Source: Spirochaetaceae bacterium
GTDB taxonomy: Bacteria > Spirochaetota > Spirochaetia > SZUA-6 > Bin103
Length of the DNA: 64,000 nucleotides
Direction of reading: 5' to 3'
Assembly: GCA_028820215.1 (NCBI GenBank)
Contig: JAPPKD010000258.1
Span: 1-64,000, forward strand
Shown here piece by piece: positions 7,033-15,811 of the stretch; position 1 is the first letter of the stretch, and each line of letters begins with the position of its first letter. The notes beneath the pieces were generated by a model. The model was not told the origin of the DNA and did no database searches. It worked only from the letters and a program-made list of their open reading frames with translations. The translations under genes and the position numbers were made by a program.

Positions 7033-8189
7033 CGGTCGTCGAATGTATCGGCGCCATCCTGCCGTGCAGGTCCCGCCGGGTCAGTTCGCGAAACGTCCAG
7101 CCTGATCCAGCGGATGCGGGTCGACCAGTCCTCGAAGCACCAGAACACGACCAGCACCTCGCCTCCGTCACGCTCGATCATCTGCGGGAAGCCGAACTTC
7201 AGGGCCGCGAGTTCATCGGAGGCGCCGCCGGCGCCGGTCATCCCCGAATCGGCCAGGCCGCCGTTCCAGAGCAGGAGATGCTCCCCGTACCGCCAGCCGC
7301 CACCGTTCAGGGTGCCCGGCACCGCCCACAGCCCCGGGGGGTCGATGCGGCGGTAGACGAACAGCACCCGGCCGTCGCTTAGCGCGACCGCCTTGCAGGT
7401 CTGCCCGCGCAGGCTCAGCTCCGCCGGAGGCTCGAAGCTGCGCCCGCCGTCACCGCTCAACGCGTACCGGTTCGGCCGGTGGGAGCCGGACTCCGTGTGG
7501 CACACCCAGCTCACCGCCAGCACCCGGTCGCCGCCGAGCGGCACCACCGACACTTCCCAGTGCTCGACGCCCTCGGCGGTCCCGTCGAACATCACCGCGT
7601 ACCGCGGCCACGTGCGCCCGCCGTCGTCGCTCTCCAGCACCACGGTCTTGCGGCCCTCGGGACGTTCCCCGTCCCAGCCGGCCCAGGTCGCCGTGGGCGC
7701 CAGGCAGCGCCCGTCAGGCAGTTCCACGATCGCGTGGCAGATCTCGAACGCGGGGCCGGTCAGCGGCGTGTCGATGATCTCCGGGTCGCTCCAACTCGCC
7801 CCACGGTCATCTGAGCGGACCAGGATCAGGTTCATCGGCACCATGCCCAGCGTGGCGTGGTTGACGATCCCTTCGGCGGGATCGTCGCGCCGGTGAAGCG
7901 CACCGAAGCCGACCAGGCCGCCGGCGGCGGCGCTCAGCCTGACCGAGTGGGTGTAGCCGTCCGCCCAGCGGTCAGGGAGCAACGGCCCCTCCGGTTCCCA
8001 GGTGGCGCCCCCGTCCCGAGACCGGGCCAGGTAGGTGCGGTAGTCCAGACCCTCCACCGCGCGCCCCACGTCGTAGCCGCACAGCAGCTCCCCGCCGCCA
8101 AGGTCGACCAGCGTCGGGTGGAAGGCGTGCCTGGTGTGCAGGTGGGGCTTGGGATTGGCGTAGACCAGACCCGTGTCCAGGATGCGCAT
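6789..8189 (-). CDS. Sialidase-like BNR-repeat protein with an abnormal 3' end
   Basis: Beta-propeller of the exo-alpha-sialidase/BNR group. Asp-box motifs S-x-D-x-G-x-[ST]-[WF] occur several times (SRDGGATWEP, SDDRGASWSD, SDDGGRTWPR, SGDGGRSFEP). No export signal is visible. Recognisable propeller sequence ends around residue 370 (RWIRLDVSR, near position 7080). The last roughly 95 codons, to the stop at 6789, run antisense through higA and look like non-coding translation. A one-base shift near 7080 would instead end the protein at once, so the natural stop was probably lost, by insertion of the module or by an indel. It follows the DHDPS/NanA-like gene on the same strand by 22 bases. Cytosolic family members may act on acidic sugars, but substrate is unknown. 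Confidence 0.75.
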   Translation of the reverse strand: MRILDTGLVYANPKPHLHTRHAFHPTLVDLGGGELLCGYDVGRAVEGLDYRTYLARSRDGGATWEPEGPLLPDRWADGYTHSVRLSAAAGGLVGFGALHRRDDPAEGIVNHATLGMVPMNLILVRSDDRGASWSDPEIIDTPLTGPAFEICHAIVELPDGRCLAPTATWAGWDGERPEGRKTVVLESDDGGRTWPRYAVMFDGTAEGVEHWEVSVVPLGGDRVLAVSWVCHTESGSHRPNRYALSGDGGRSFEPPAELSLRGQTCKAVALSDGRVLFVYRRIDPPGLWAVPGTLNGGGWRYGEHLLLWNGGLADSGMTGAGGASDELAALKFGFPQMIERDGGEVLVVFWCFEDWSTRIRWIRLDVSRTDPAGPARQDGADTFDDRHAVVARSYSRTRTSAGRPHSSDRARIIAKVSGRRRCSTSDACGWDPINSARSFWRRPRASMTCSRAEIGSGASIGHRLAS

Positions 8190-8211
8190 CAGCGTTCCCT
8201 CCCCATTCGGC

Positions 8212-9120
8212 TCACAGCAGCGACAACTCCCGCAGCCCGGCGCGCAGCCGCTCCAGTTCCTCGTCGGTGTAGTCGGACAGCGGCGGCCGCCGCCAGCGGC
8301 CGGAGATGCCGGTCAGCTCCATCATCGCGTGCTGGGCGGCGTCGCTGCCGGCCGGCGAGGCGGCGTCCATCAGGTCGAACATCGGCATGTCGTAGTCGCG
8401 GATGATCCCGGCCGCCGCCGGGATGTCGCCGCCCTCGATCGCGTTCCAGTACGCGCGGCTGATCTCCGGCTTGAAGACCACCAGCACGGACATGTACCCG
8501 GCGCACCCGTAGGGATGCATGTCCAGGTGGGTCTGCTTCTGGCCGCCGGCGAAGTTGCTCCACGTGCCCTGCGACAGCAGGCAGGCAGGCCGCGCGAATT
8601 CGGGGCCGTAGTCCTCCTTGAAGCCGACGATGCGGTCGCCTTCGGCCACCAGCATCCGCACCGCCTCCAGCGCCCCGCCGAGTCCCAGCGGCGCCAGCGT
8701 GGCGCTCAGGATCACCGTCGGCAGCTCGCGCGAGACGGCCAGGAAGTAGTCGGCGCAGTCGCGCACGCTCACGCCCCGGTACGGCGGAGAGGCCAGCACG
8801 CCGTCGGCGCCGACCTCGGCCGCGTAGCGTGCGAACGCCACGGCCTGGTCCTGCCACCAGGGGGCCGCCGCGGCCAGGAACATCGCCCGGCCGCCGACGT
8901 GCTCACGCGTTGCCCGGGTCAGATCGGCGATCTCCTGCTCCGACAGCACCGCGTAGAGGCTGTCGCCCGGCGTGAACAGGACCGTGCGCGCGCCGCCGGC
9001 GATGGCGGCGTCGACGAACCGGCGCAGGCCTTCGTAGTCGATGGCGCCGTCCGATCGGAACGGCGTGTTGATCGAGGCGAGCGGTCCGGTGAAGTGATGC
9101 TCGAAGCGTGCCCGGTCCAT
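8212..9120 (-). CDS. DHDPS/N-acetylneuraminate lyase family protein
   Basis: 302 aa, class I aldolase barrel. The Schiff-base lysine is visible at residue 168 (RIVGFKEDYG). The Tyr normally found in the Y-N-x-P segment is absent: the equivalent strand reads LPTVILSATLAPLG. The catalytic mechanism or substrate therefore probably differs from canonical dihydrodipicolinate synthase or NanA. ATG at 9120 is preferred; another ATG at 9141 would add seven residues. It is upstream of the sialidase-like gene in the same direction, a pairing that fits cleavage of a 2-keto sugar acid. Confidence 0.82.
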   Translation of the reverse strand: MDRARFEHHFTGPLASINTPFRSDGAIDYEGLRRFVDAAIAGGARTVLFTPGDSLYAVLSEQEIADLTRATREHVGGRAMFLAAAAPWWQDQAVAFARYAAEVGADGVLASPPYRGVSVRDCADYFLAVSRELPTVILSATLAPLGLGGALEAVRMLVAEGDRIVGFKEDYGPEFARPACLLSQGTWSNFAGGQKQTHLDMHPYGCAGYMSVLVVFKPEISRAYWNAIEGGDIPAAAGIIRDYDMPMFDLMDAASPAGSDAAQHAMMELTGISGRWRRPPLSDYTDEELERLRAGLRELSLL

Positions 9121-9205
9121 GGCGGACAGAGCATACTCCATGACTTGGCCGCGCGTTGACGCCCGGCGCCGGCGCGCTATCGTTGCCGGCCATGGAGCAC
9201 GGGTC

Positions 9206-9851
9206 ATGCTGACGATAGACGGGAAGCGGGTCTGCGAGACCCTGGCCGAGGTGGTCGATCCGGACCGCGCGGCGCTGGCCGTGATCGACATCGAGAACTC
9301 GTCGATGTGGGACGACGGGGCCGACCGCGCCATCCTGGAGCGGGTGAAGCGGCTCACGCAGGCGGCGCGCGCTGCCGGCGTGCCGGTGTTCTTCTTCTAC
9401 AACTTCCGGGGCCCGGGCCTGCGCAACTTCTCGGCCGCCTACCTGCGCGGTGATCAACCTGGGCCATCCGGCCGACGAGCTCCGGACTCGTTTCGAGCCG
9501 GCCGCGGACCGCATGCGCGTGCATCCTCGCCTGGAACCTGCACCGGGCGACGTCGTGATTCCCAAGGACCGTGGCAGCGCTTTCAAGGGCACGGACTTCG
9601 ATCTGTTGCTGCGCACCCTGCAACGCGAGACCGTGGTGGTGACCGGCTGCTCGACCGACTGGTGCGTGGAGGCGACCGCCTGGGACGGCAACGGCCTCGA
9701 CTACTACCTGGTGATGGTCTCGGACTGCCTGCGCTCACCCCGCCCCGACGGCCACAGGGCCGCGCTGCGGCAGTTCCGGGCCATCGGCCTGGACCTGACC
9801 ACCTCCGCCGATCTGCTGCATCTCTGGGAGCACGCGGCACCGGCGCCGTAG
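9206..9851 (+). pseudogene. Isochorismatase-like cysteine hydrolase, frameshifted
   Basis: Isochorismatase-fold hydrolase split over two frames. Residues from ATG 9206 (MLTIDGKRVCETLAE, then AVIDIENSSMWDD with catalytic Asp at 28) read to about 9447 (NFSAAYLR). The homology then continues in another frame from about 9450 (INLGHPADELRTRF), including the catalytic Lys in VIPKDRGSAF and the nucleophilic Cys in VVTGCSTDWC. All three triad residues survive, and the rest of both halves looks intact, so a sequencing or assembly indel is as likely as a true mutation. A functional enzyme would be about 214 aa. It is divergent from the DHDPS-like gene across about 85 bases. Confidence 0.75.
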
Positions 9852-9887
9852 CCCAACTCTCCGGTCTCAGGATTTGCTCAACGGCCA

Positions 9888-9915
9888 TTGTGCAAATATG
9901 CATAATGCCTATCAT
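9888..9915 (+). promoter_or_regulatory. Putative promoter of the AAA/DUF4143 gene
   Basis: A short AT-rich island sits before the ATPase gene. TTGTGC (9888-9893) and TATCAT (9910-9915) are spaced 16 bases apart and could be -35 and -10. Transcription would then begin within a few bases of the ATG at 9924, giving a nearly leaderless message. CATAAT at 9901 is an alternative -10. Confidence 0.3.
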
Positions 9916-9923
9916 GTAATCCG

Positions 9924-11294
9924 ATGATCGGGGACCCGCGTTTTGCGCCGCACAACCTCCATCTCGACGATCCCGAGGTGTTCCGCACGATGGACCCGCA
10001 GCTCCGCGAGTTGCAGCGGCTCCCCATAGCCTACCGCTACCCCATGCTGGAGCACCTGCCGGTCGATCGGCCCGGCGTGTACTCGATCACCGGGGGCCGG
10101 CGCGTGGGCAAGTCCACGGTCCTCAAGCAATGGATGGCCGACCTTCTGGACGCGGGAGTGCGCCCGCAGCGGATGCTCTATCTGACCGGCGAGCTGATCG
10201 ACGACCACCATGCGCTGGTCTCCCTGCTCGGCAGGATCATCCCCGACCGCTCCCCCACCCGGCCGGCGTACCTGCTCGTGGACGAGGTCACCTACATCCG
10301 GGAATGGGATCGTGGCGTGAAGTATCTCGCCGATGCCGGCCTTCTCGACGACGTGATCCTGGTCCTGACCGGCTCGGACTCGGTCATCATCCGCGAAGCC
10401 CGCGCGCGACTCCCCGGACGTCGGGGGCGCGAGGCGCGCGTCGACTATCATCTCTACCCGCTGTCGTTCTCCGAGTACCTCGGGCTCGGGACCGCCCGCC
10501 GCATGGAGGGCGCCGGGACCGACGCAGCGACCGTCCTGATCGCCGCATTCGAGCGCTACCTCATGCACGGGGGATACCTCAGCGCGATCAACGACCTGGA
10601 GGCCCATGGGCGCATTCTCCCCGCGACGTTTGCGGTCTACGCCGACTGGATCCGTGGGGACATGCTCAAGCGTGGGAAGCAGGAGCGCTTTCTGGCGGAA
10701 ATCGCCGGCAGCGTCATCCGGCGCTACGGCAGCCAGGTGACGTGGCCCGGCCTTGCAGCGGATCTGTCGATCGATCATCCCATGACGGTCGCGGATTACC
10801 TGCAGTTGCTTGCGCAGATGGACGTGCTCATCGTCCAGTACGCGCTGCGCGAGGATCGCCTTGCTCCAGCGCCGAAGAAGGCGCGCAAGGTGGTGTTCTC
10901 CGACCCGTTCATCTTCCACGCCCTGCGGAGCTGGATCGAGCCGGTGGACGATCCGTTTGCCGCTCAGGTCGAGTCCGTCGTAGCCGACCCGGAGTGGGCC
11001 GGCAAGCTGGCCGAGGCATGCGCCGCCGTTCATCACCACCGCATGCACCCCACCTACTACATCAAGGGAGATGGAGAGGTCGACATCGCCATCGTCGAGG
11101 GTTCGACGTTCCGGCCGATCGAGGTGAAGTGGACGGGGCAGATCCGCTCGACCGACGTGAAACAGGCGAGGAAGTACCGCAACAGCGTGGTCTGTTCCAG
11201 GCTTGTCGCCGACCGCCTGCACGGGCTGCCCAACGAGTTGCTGCCCCTCCACCTCCAGCGCCTCGGCCCGTCGCCGCACTACGTCACCTGGTAG
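9924..11294 (+). CDS. AAA ATPase with C-terminal DUF4143
   Basis: 456 aa. N-terminal P-loop domain of the AAA_14 type: Walker A GGRRVGKST at residues 57-65, Walker B AYLLVDEV around 116-122, and a sensor-like Ser/Thr segment (VLVLTGSDS). The C-terminal half matches the DUF4143 pattern, ending with IEVKWTGQIRSTDVKQARKY, the nuclease-like helix-strand segment of this family. Such proteins are common, often multicopy and laterally moved in anaerobes and spirochaetes, and their role is unsettled (defence or toxin-related functions have been proposed). It stands alone between two catabolic cassettes. Confidence 0.88.
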   Translation: MIGDPRFAPHNLHLDDPEVFRTMDPQLRELQRLPIAYRYPMLEHLPVDRPGVYSITGGRRVGKSTVLKQWMADLLDAGVRPQRMLYLTGELIDDHHALVSLLGRIIPDRSPTRPAYLLVDEVTYIREWDRGVKYLADAGLLDDVILVLTGSDSVIIREARARLPGRRGREARVDYHLYPLSFSEYLGLGTARRMEGAGTDAATVLIAAFERYLMHGGYLSAINDLEAHGRILPATFAVYADWIRGDMLKRGKQERFLAEIAGSVIRRYGSQVTWPGLAADLSIDHPMTVADYLQLLAQMDVLIVQYALREDRLAPAPKKARKVVFSDPFIFHALRSWIEPVDDPFAAQVESVVADPEWAGKLAEACAAVHHHRMHPTYYIKGDGEVDIAIVEGSTFRPIEVKWTGQIRSTDVKQARKYRNSVVCSRLVADRLHGLPNELLPLHLQRLGPSPHYVTW

Positions 11295-11350
11295 ACCGCG
11301 GTCCGAGCGCGTCGCCGGGAGCGCGCCGATTTGACCGTGGATGGGCGCTC

Positions 11351-11375
11351 TAGACATTTTCGGTAGCAGTGTCTA
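11351..11375 (+). promoter_or_regulatory. Inverted repeat upstream of the first sugar-binding protein
   Basis: TAGACA (11351-11356) and TGTCTA (11370-11375) form a perfect 6-bp inverted repeat with a 13-base spacer. It ends just before the GAGGAGG ribosome-binding site at about 11378-11384. It could be an operator for a local regulator or a leader hairpin. Confidence 0.3.
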
Positions 11376-11391
11376 TCGAGGAGGAACACAC

Positions 11392-12720
11392 ATGAATCGA
11401 GCACGCACGTTGCTCATCCTGGCGACGCTCTGCGCCCTCGCAGCAGCGCCGCTGTTCGCCACCGGCGAAGAGGAGACCTCGACGGCGTCCGCCGCCGCCG
11501 ACAACCCCTGGACCGACGGCCAGGACCTGTCCGGGTCCACGGTCAACGTCTTCGGCGCCTTCGTCGACGTGGACGCAGAGCGCTTCGACGCCAGCATGGC
11601 GCCGTTCGAGGAGCAGACCGGCATCGACATCGTCTACGAGGGATCAGGCGACTTCGAGTCGCTGGTCGTGATCCGCGCCGAGGGCGGCGATCCGCCGGAT
11701 ATCGCGGCTTTCCCGCAGCCCGGCCTGATGGCCGACATGGTACGGCGCGGCTTCATCGTCGACCTTTCCGAGTCGTTCAGCATGGACTACCTGCAGCAGC
11801 AGTACTCCGACGCCTGGATCGACCTGTCGCGCGTCGACGACACCATCGCCGGCGTCTGGTACCGCGCTTCGCTGAAGATCCTGGTCTGGTACGCCAAGCC
11901 CGTGTTCGAGGCCGAAGGCTACGAGATTCCGGAGACCTGGGACGACCTGGTCGCGCTCTCCGAGCAGATGGTCGCAGACGGCCACGTCCCCTGGTCGATC
12001 GGCATCGAGAGCTCCGGCGCGACCGGCTAGGTCGCCACCGACTGGATCGAGGACATCCTGCTGCGCACGGCGACGCCCGAGCAGTACGACGCCTGGACCC
12101 GCGGCGAGCTGCCGTTCGACTCGCCCGAGGTGCGGCGAGCGGTCGAGATCATGGGCGACATATGGTTCCGGGACGACTTCGTCCTGGGCGGCCGCAGCGC
12201 GATCCTGACCGTGCCGTTCGGCGACGCGGCCACGCCGCTGGTGACGGACCCGCCGCGCGCCCTGATGCATCGGCAGGCCACCTTCATCGCCGGCTTTCTG
12301 CCGGAGAGCGCGCAGGAACAGGTCGGAGAGGTCATCGACGTCTTCTACCTGCCGCCGATCGACGACGAGGAAGGCCGCCCGGCGCTCGGCGCCGGCGACA
12401 TCCTGAGCGCCTTCAACGACGACCCGGCGACCCTTGCGGTCATGCGCTGGCTGGCATCGGGCGAGTCCACGCGCGTATGGGCCGGCTTCGGCGGCTTCGT
12501 GGCTCCGCACAAGGACGCCAAGATCGAGTGGCACGGCTCCTACGTCGATCAGAAGGCGGCGGAGATCATCCAGAACGCCGACACCTTCCGCTTCGACGGC
12601 TCGGACCTGATGCCGGGCGCAGTCGGCGCCGGCACCTTCTGGACCGGCATGGTCGACTACATCAGCGGCGAGGAGCTGGGCTCCGTGCTCGCGAAGATCG
12701 ACGCCTCGTTCCCGCGCTGA
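11392..12720 (+). pseudogene. CUT1 ABC sugar-binding protein with internal TAG
   Basis: Extracellular family-1 solute-binding protein, 442 residues if read through. The start at ATG 11392 follows a strong GAGGAGG site. The signal peptide is clear (hydrophobic LLILATLCALAAAPLFA), but there is no lipobox Cys; the mature protein would begin near TGEEE. The frame is broken by a TAG at 12028-12030, codon 213, exactly where coding continues in the same frame (GIESSGATG, stop, VATDWIEDILLRT). Family homologues normally have Trp at this place, so TGG to TAG is the simplest explanation. The two permeases downstream are intact. The binding protein is therefore either a recent pseudogene, a sequencing error, or a suppressed codon. 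Confidence 0.85.
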
Positions 12721-12804
12721 CCTGAACCGCAGCACGCGCTTCGGCGCCGGCCGCAGGCCCGCCGCACGATGCGGGCGCGGCCGGCGCTGTGCGCACTTCC
12801 GGCG

Positions 12805-13917
12805 ATGAGCGAAGGCACACGCCCCGAACGGACCGCGCTCCCCGCGCTGCTCCGCGCCGCGGGGCTGTTCACGGCCGTCGCGGCGCTCCTGTTCCTGGCG
12901 TTCCTGTTCATGCGGGACAGCCGGGCACCGAAGGCGCTGATCGCCGTGATCGCGCTGATCATCGGCATCGGCGGCGTCTGGGGGCTGTTCTACGCCGGCA
13001 ACGGCGTGATCGAAGCCCTGCCGCGCCGACTGCGGGAAGCGGCCCGGCCCTGGCTGTTCGTCGGCCCCGCCATCCTGATCCTGTGCATCTACATCGTCTT
13101 CCCGGCGGTGCGCACGATCTGGATCAGCTTCTTCGACCGCACCTCGCAGGTGTTCGTCGGGCTCGCCAACTACGCCTACATCATCACGGACCCGGAGATG
13201 CTGCTGGTGCTCCGCAACACCCTGCTCTGGGTGCTGCTGGTGCCGTTCTTCTCGGTCGTGCTGGGACTCCTGATCGCGGTCCTGATCGACCGCCTGGGGC
13301 GGGTGGTCGAGCGCGTCATCAAGGCGCTGATCTTCCTGCCCATGGCGATCTCGTTCGTCGGCGCCAGCGTGATCTGGCGCTTCGTCTACTACTTTCAGCC
13401 GGCCGGCTACGACCAGGTCGGACTGCTCAACGCCATCTTCACCGCGCTCGGCGGCGAGCCGCAGGCATGGCTGACGCAGATCCCCTGGAACGCGATCGGC
13501 ATCCCGTGGATCAACAACCTGTTCCTGATATTCATCATGATCTGGCTGCAGACCGGGTTCGCGATGGTGATCCTGTCGGCCGCGGTCAAGGGCGTTCCCC
13601 AGGAGCTCCTGGAGGCCGCGCGCATCGACGGCGCGGGCGAGATCAGGGTCTTCTTCCGCATCACCATCCCGCGCATCAGGGCTACGGTGCTCACCGTCTC
13701 CACCACCATCCTGTTCCTGGTGCTGAAGGTCTTCGACGTCGTGTTCGTCATGACCAGCGGCAACTTCGACACCGACGTGGTGGCGTCGCGCATGTACGCC
13801 GAGGCGTTCCGCTTCTTCGACTTCGGCCGCGGCAGTGCGCTGGCGGTGCTGCTGTTCATCATCGTCGTCCCGTTCATGATGCGGACCGTCCGGCGCATGC
13901 GGAGGGAGTCCGCATGA
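12805..13917 (+). CDS. CUT1 ABC transporter permease (MalF/UgpA type)
   Basis: Inner-membrane permease, about 370 aa. Two hydrophobic segments near the N terminus (LFTAVAALLFLAFLFM, ALIAVIALIIGIGGVWGLFY) precede the standard six-helix core, so it is longer than the usual 290-aa permease. The EAA loop that contacts the ATPase is visible as EAARIDGAGEIRVFFRITIP. The start is uncertain: ATG at 12805 is preferred, and ATG at 12769 would add 12 residues. The stop overlaps the ATG of the next permease. No ATP-binding subunit is encoded nearby. Confidence 0.9.
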   Translation: MSEGTRPERTALPALLRAAGLFTAVAALLFLAFLFMRDSRAPKALIAVIALIIGIGGVWGLFYAGNGVIEALPRRLREAARPWLFVGPAILILCIYIVFPAVRTIWISFFDRTSQVFVGLANYAYIITDPEMLLVLRNTLLWVLLVPFFSVVLGLLIAVLIDRLGRVVERVIKALIFLPMAISFVGASVIWRFVYYFQPAGYDQVGLLNAIFTALGGEPQAWLTQIPWNAIGIPWINNLFLIFIMIWLQTGFAMVILSAAVKGVPQELLEAARIDGAGEIRVFFRITIPRIRATVLTVSTTILFLVLKVFDVVFVMTSGNFDTDVVASRMYAEAFRFFDFGRGSALAVLLFIIVVPFMMRTVRRMRRESA

Positions 13918-14759
13918 AAGCCGGCAAACTGTTCATCTGGATATTCGTGGGGGCGCTGGTGATCATCTGGACGGCCCCGACGCTGGGGTTGCTGGTGAGC
14001 TCGTTTCGCTCCGAGGACGCCATCCTGAACAGCGGCTGGTGGACGGCGTTCGCCAGGCCGTTCGCATCCGGACAGTGGACCCTGGGCAACTACGAGCGCG
14101 TCATCCTGGCCGACAACATGGGCAACGCCTTCCTGAACAGCCTGCTGGTGACGATCCCGTCCACGGTGATCCCGATCACGATCGCGGCGTTCGCCGCCTA
14201 CGCGATCGCATGGATGGACTTTCCGGGCCGCCACCTGATCTTCATCCTCATCGTCAGCCTGCTGATCGTGCCGCTGCAGATGGCGCTGATCCCGGTGCTG
14301 CGGCTCTACACCGGTCTGCGCCTGAACGGCACCTTCCTGGGCATCTGGCTCGCGCACACCGGCTTCGGCCTGCCGCTGGCCACCTACCTGCTGTACGGAT
14401 ACATCGCCACGTCCATCTCCGGCGAGATCATCGAGTCGGCGCACACCGACGGCGCCACGCCGTGGATCACCTTCACACGGCTGGTGCTGCCGCTCGCCAC
14501 GCCGGTGGTCGCGTCCTTCGCGATCTTCCAGTTCCTGTGGGTGTGGAACGACCTGCTCGTCGCGCTGGTGTTCCTCGGCACCAAGGCGGAGCTCGCGCTG
14601 GTCACCACCCGCCTCGCCGAGCTGGTGGGGTCCCGCGGGCAGGACTGGCACGTGCTAACCTCCGGGGCGTTCGTGACCATCGTGATGCCCCTGGCCGTCT
14701 TCTTCGCGCTGCAGCGCTACTTCGTGCGCGGCCTGATGGCCGGATCGGTCAAGGGATGA
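13914..14759 (+). CDS. CUT1 ABC transporter permease (MalG/UgpE type)
   Basis: 281 aa, six membrane segments. The N-terminal helix is WIFVGALVIIWTAPTLGLLV and the EAA loop reads ESAHTDGATPWITFTRLVLP. It ends with the family's typical RYFVRGLMAGSVKG. Start and stop are both overlapped by neighbours (ATGA at 13914 and at 14756), so the two permeases and the dehydrogenase downstream are translated as a coupled set. The substrate is probably a glycan-derived sugar or sugar acid. Confidence 0.93.
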   Translation: MKAGKLFIWIFVGALVIIWTAPTLGLLVSSFRSEDAILNSGWWTAFARPFASGQWTLGNYERVILADNMGNAFLNSLLVTIPSTVIPITIAAFAAYAIAWMDFPGRHLIFILIVSLLIVPLQMALIPVLRLYTGLRLNGTFLGIWLAHTGFGLPLATYLLYGYIATSISGEIIESAHTDGATPWITFTRLVLPLATPVVASFAIFQFLWVWNDLLVALVFLGTKAELALVTTRLAELVGSRGQDWHVLTSGAFVTIVMPLAVFFALQRYFVRGLMAGSVKG

Positions 14760-15796
14760 GTCCTCCGCGGCCGGACGGGGCCGGCGCCGCCGGCGTGCGC
14801 TCCGTGATCTGCGTGCACCGGCAGTTCGAGCGCAGTTGGCCCTACACGGCCGATCACTGGCAGCGCCGCTGGGAGGAACGCGGCGCGTGCGAGTTGATCC
14901 GGACCGAGGCGGAGGACGCCGTCCCGGCGCGCCTGGTGCCGGATCCCGGTTCGGTGCAGCGGCTGGTGCTGCTGGGGTTCGAGCTCCACGCGCGTGACCT
15001 GGACCCCTTCACCGCTCTGGAGGAGTGCTACCTCGGCCAGCAGCACCGCTCGCAGGAGGCGGTCGCGTCCGCCGAGGCGCGCGGCGTGCGCATCATCCCG
15101 CACCGCGCGGACGTGTACTGGGGCCAGACGGTGGCCGAGTACGCCCTTGCGATGACCATCTGTGGGCTGCGCCGGATTCCGCAGAACCACACCGCCATGC
15201 AGAGCAGTCTGGCACCATGGGACTACTCCCCGGAAGCGGGCGCCGGCCGGGTACGCGGGTCTCAGTTCGCAGACGACCCGCGGTTCTGCAACGGCACCGT
15301 GGCCGGCAAGCGGGTGCGCGTGGTCGGCGTCGGCAACATCGGCGCCCGCTACGCCTCCTGGTGCGCGGCGCTGGGCGCCGACGTGGCGGCCTGGGACCCG
15401 TTCGCGCCCGACGCCTCGTTCGTGGCGGCGCGCGCCGCACGACGCTTCCACGTCGAGGAGCTGGTCGCCGACGCGCAGATCTTCGTGCCCATGGTGCCGC
15501 TCACCGATTCGACCCGCGGCCTGATCACCGCGGAGCTGATCGACGCCCTGCCCATGCACGGCCTGGTGGTGCAGGTCACCCGAGCGGCGGTGTGCGACAC
15601 GCGCGCCCTGTACCGACGCGTGCTGAACGACGAGCTGGCGCTGGCCGCCGACGTGTTCGACGCGGAGCCGGTGCCACTCGACTCACCCCTGATCGGCCGT
15701 CACAACGTCGTGCACACCCCGCACGCCGCGGGCCGGACACGCGACGCCAACCACGCCTATGCCGACGACGTGATCGCCCGCTTCAGGCCCCGCTGA
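14756..15796 (+). CDS. D-2-hydroxyacid dehydrogenase family protein
   Basis: 346 aa. The NAD-binding loop G-x-G-x-x-G is at 181-186 (VVGVGNIGARYA), and the catalytic set is complete: Arg 266 (VQVTRAAVCD), Glu 294 (VFDAEPVPL) and His 313 (HTPHAAGRT). The enzyme should reduce a 2-keto acid or oxidise a 2-hydroxy acid with NAD(H). Its start overlaps the permease stop, so it belongs to the importer operon and may process the imported sugar acid or its product. The N-terminal domain is longer and less conserved than in D-lactate or glycerate dehydrogenases. Confidence 0.87.
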   Translation: MSPPRPDGAGAAGVRSVICVHRQFERSWPYTADHWQRRWEERGACELIRTEAEDAVPARLVPDPGSVQRLVLLGFELHARDLDPFTALEECYLGQQHRSQEAVASAEARGVRIIPHRADVYWGQTVAEYALAMTICGLRRIPQNHTAMQSSLAPWDYSPEAGAGRVRGSQFADDPRFCNGTVAGKRVRVVGVGNIGARYASWCAALGADVAAWDPFAPDASFVAARAARRFHVEELVADAQIFVPMVPLTDSTRGLITAELIDALPMHGLVVQVTRAAVCDTRALYRRVLNDELALAADVFDAEPVPLDSPLIGRHNVVHTPHAAGRTRDANHAYADDVIARFRPR

Positions 15797-15811
15797 GACC
15801 GGGAGGGCGGC

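Noticed and set aside
12028..12030. TAG as a pyrrolysine codon
   Set aside because: A sugar-binding protein is not a known pyrrolysine target, and no pyl genes are visible. A simple TGG to TAG change is more likely.
12789..14759. A fused double permease
   Set aside because: The first part is an out-of-frame reading of the upstream permease; the second permease starts at 13914.
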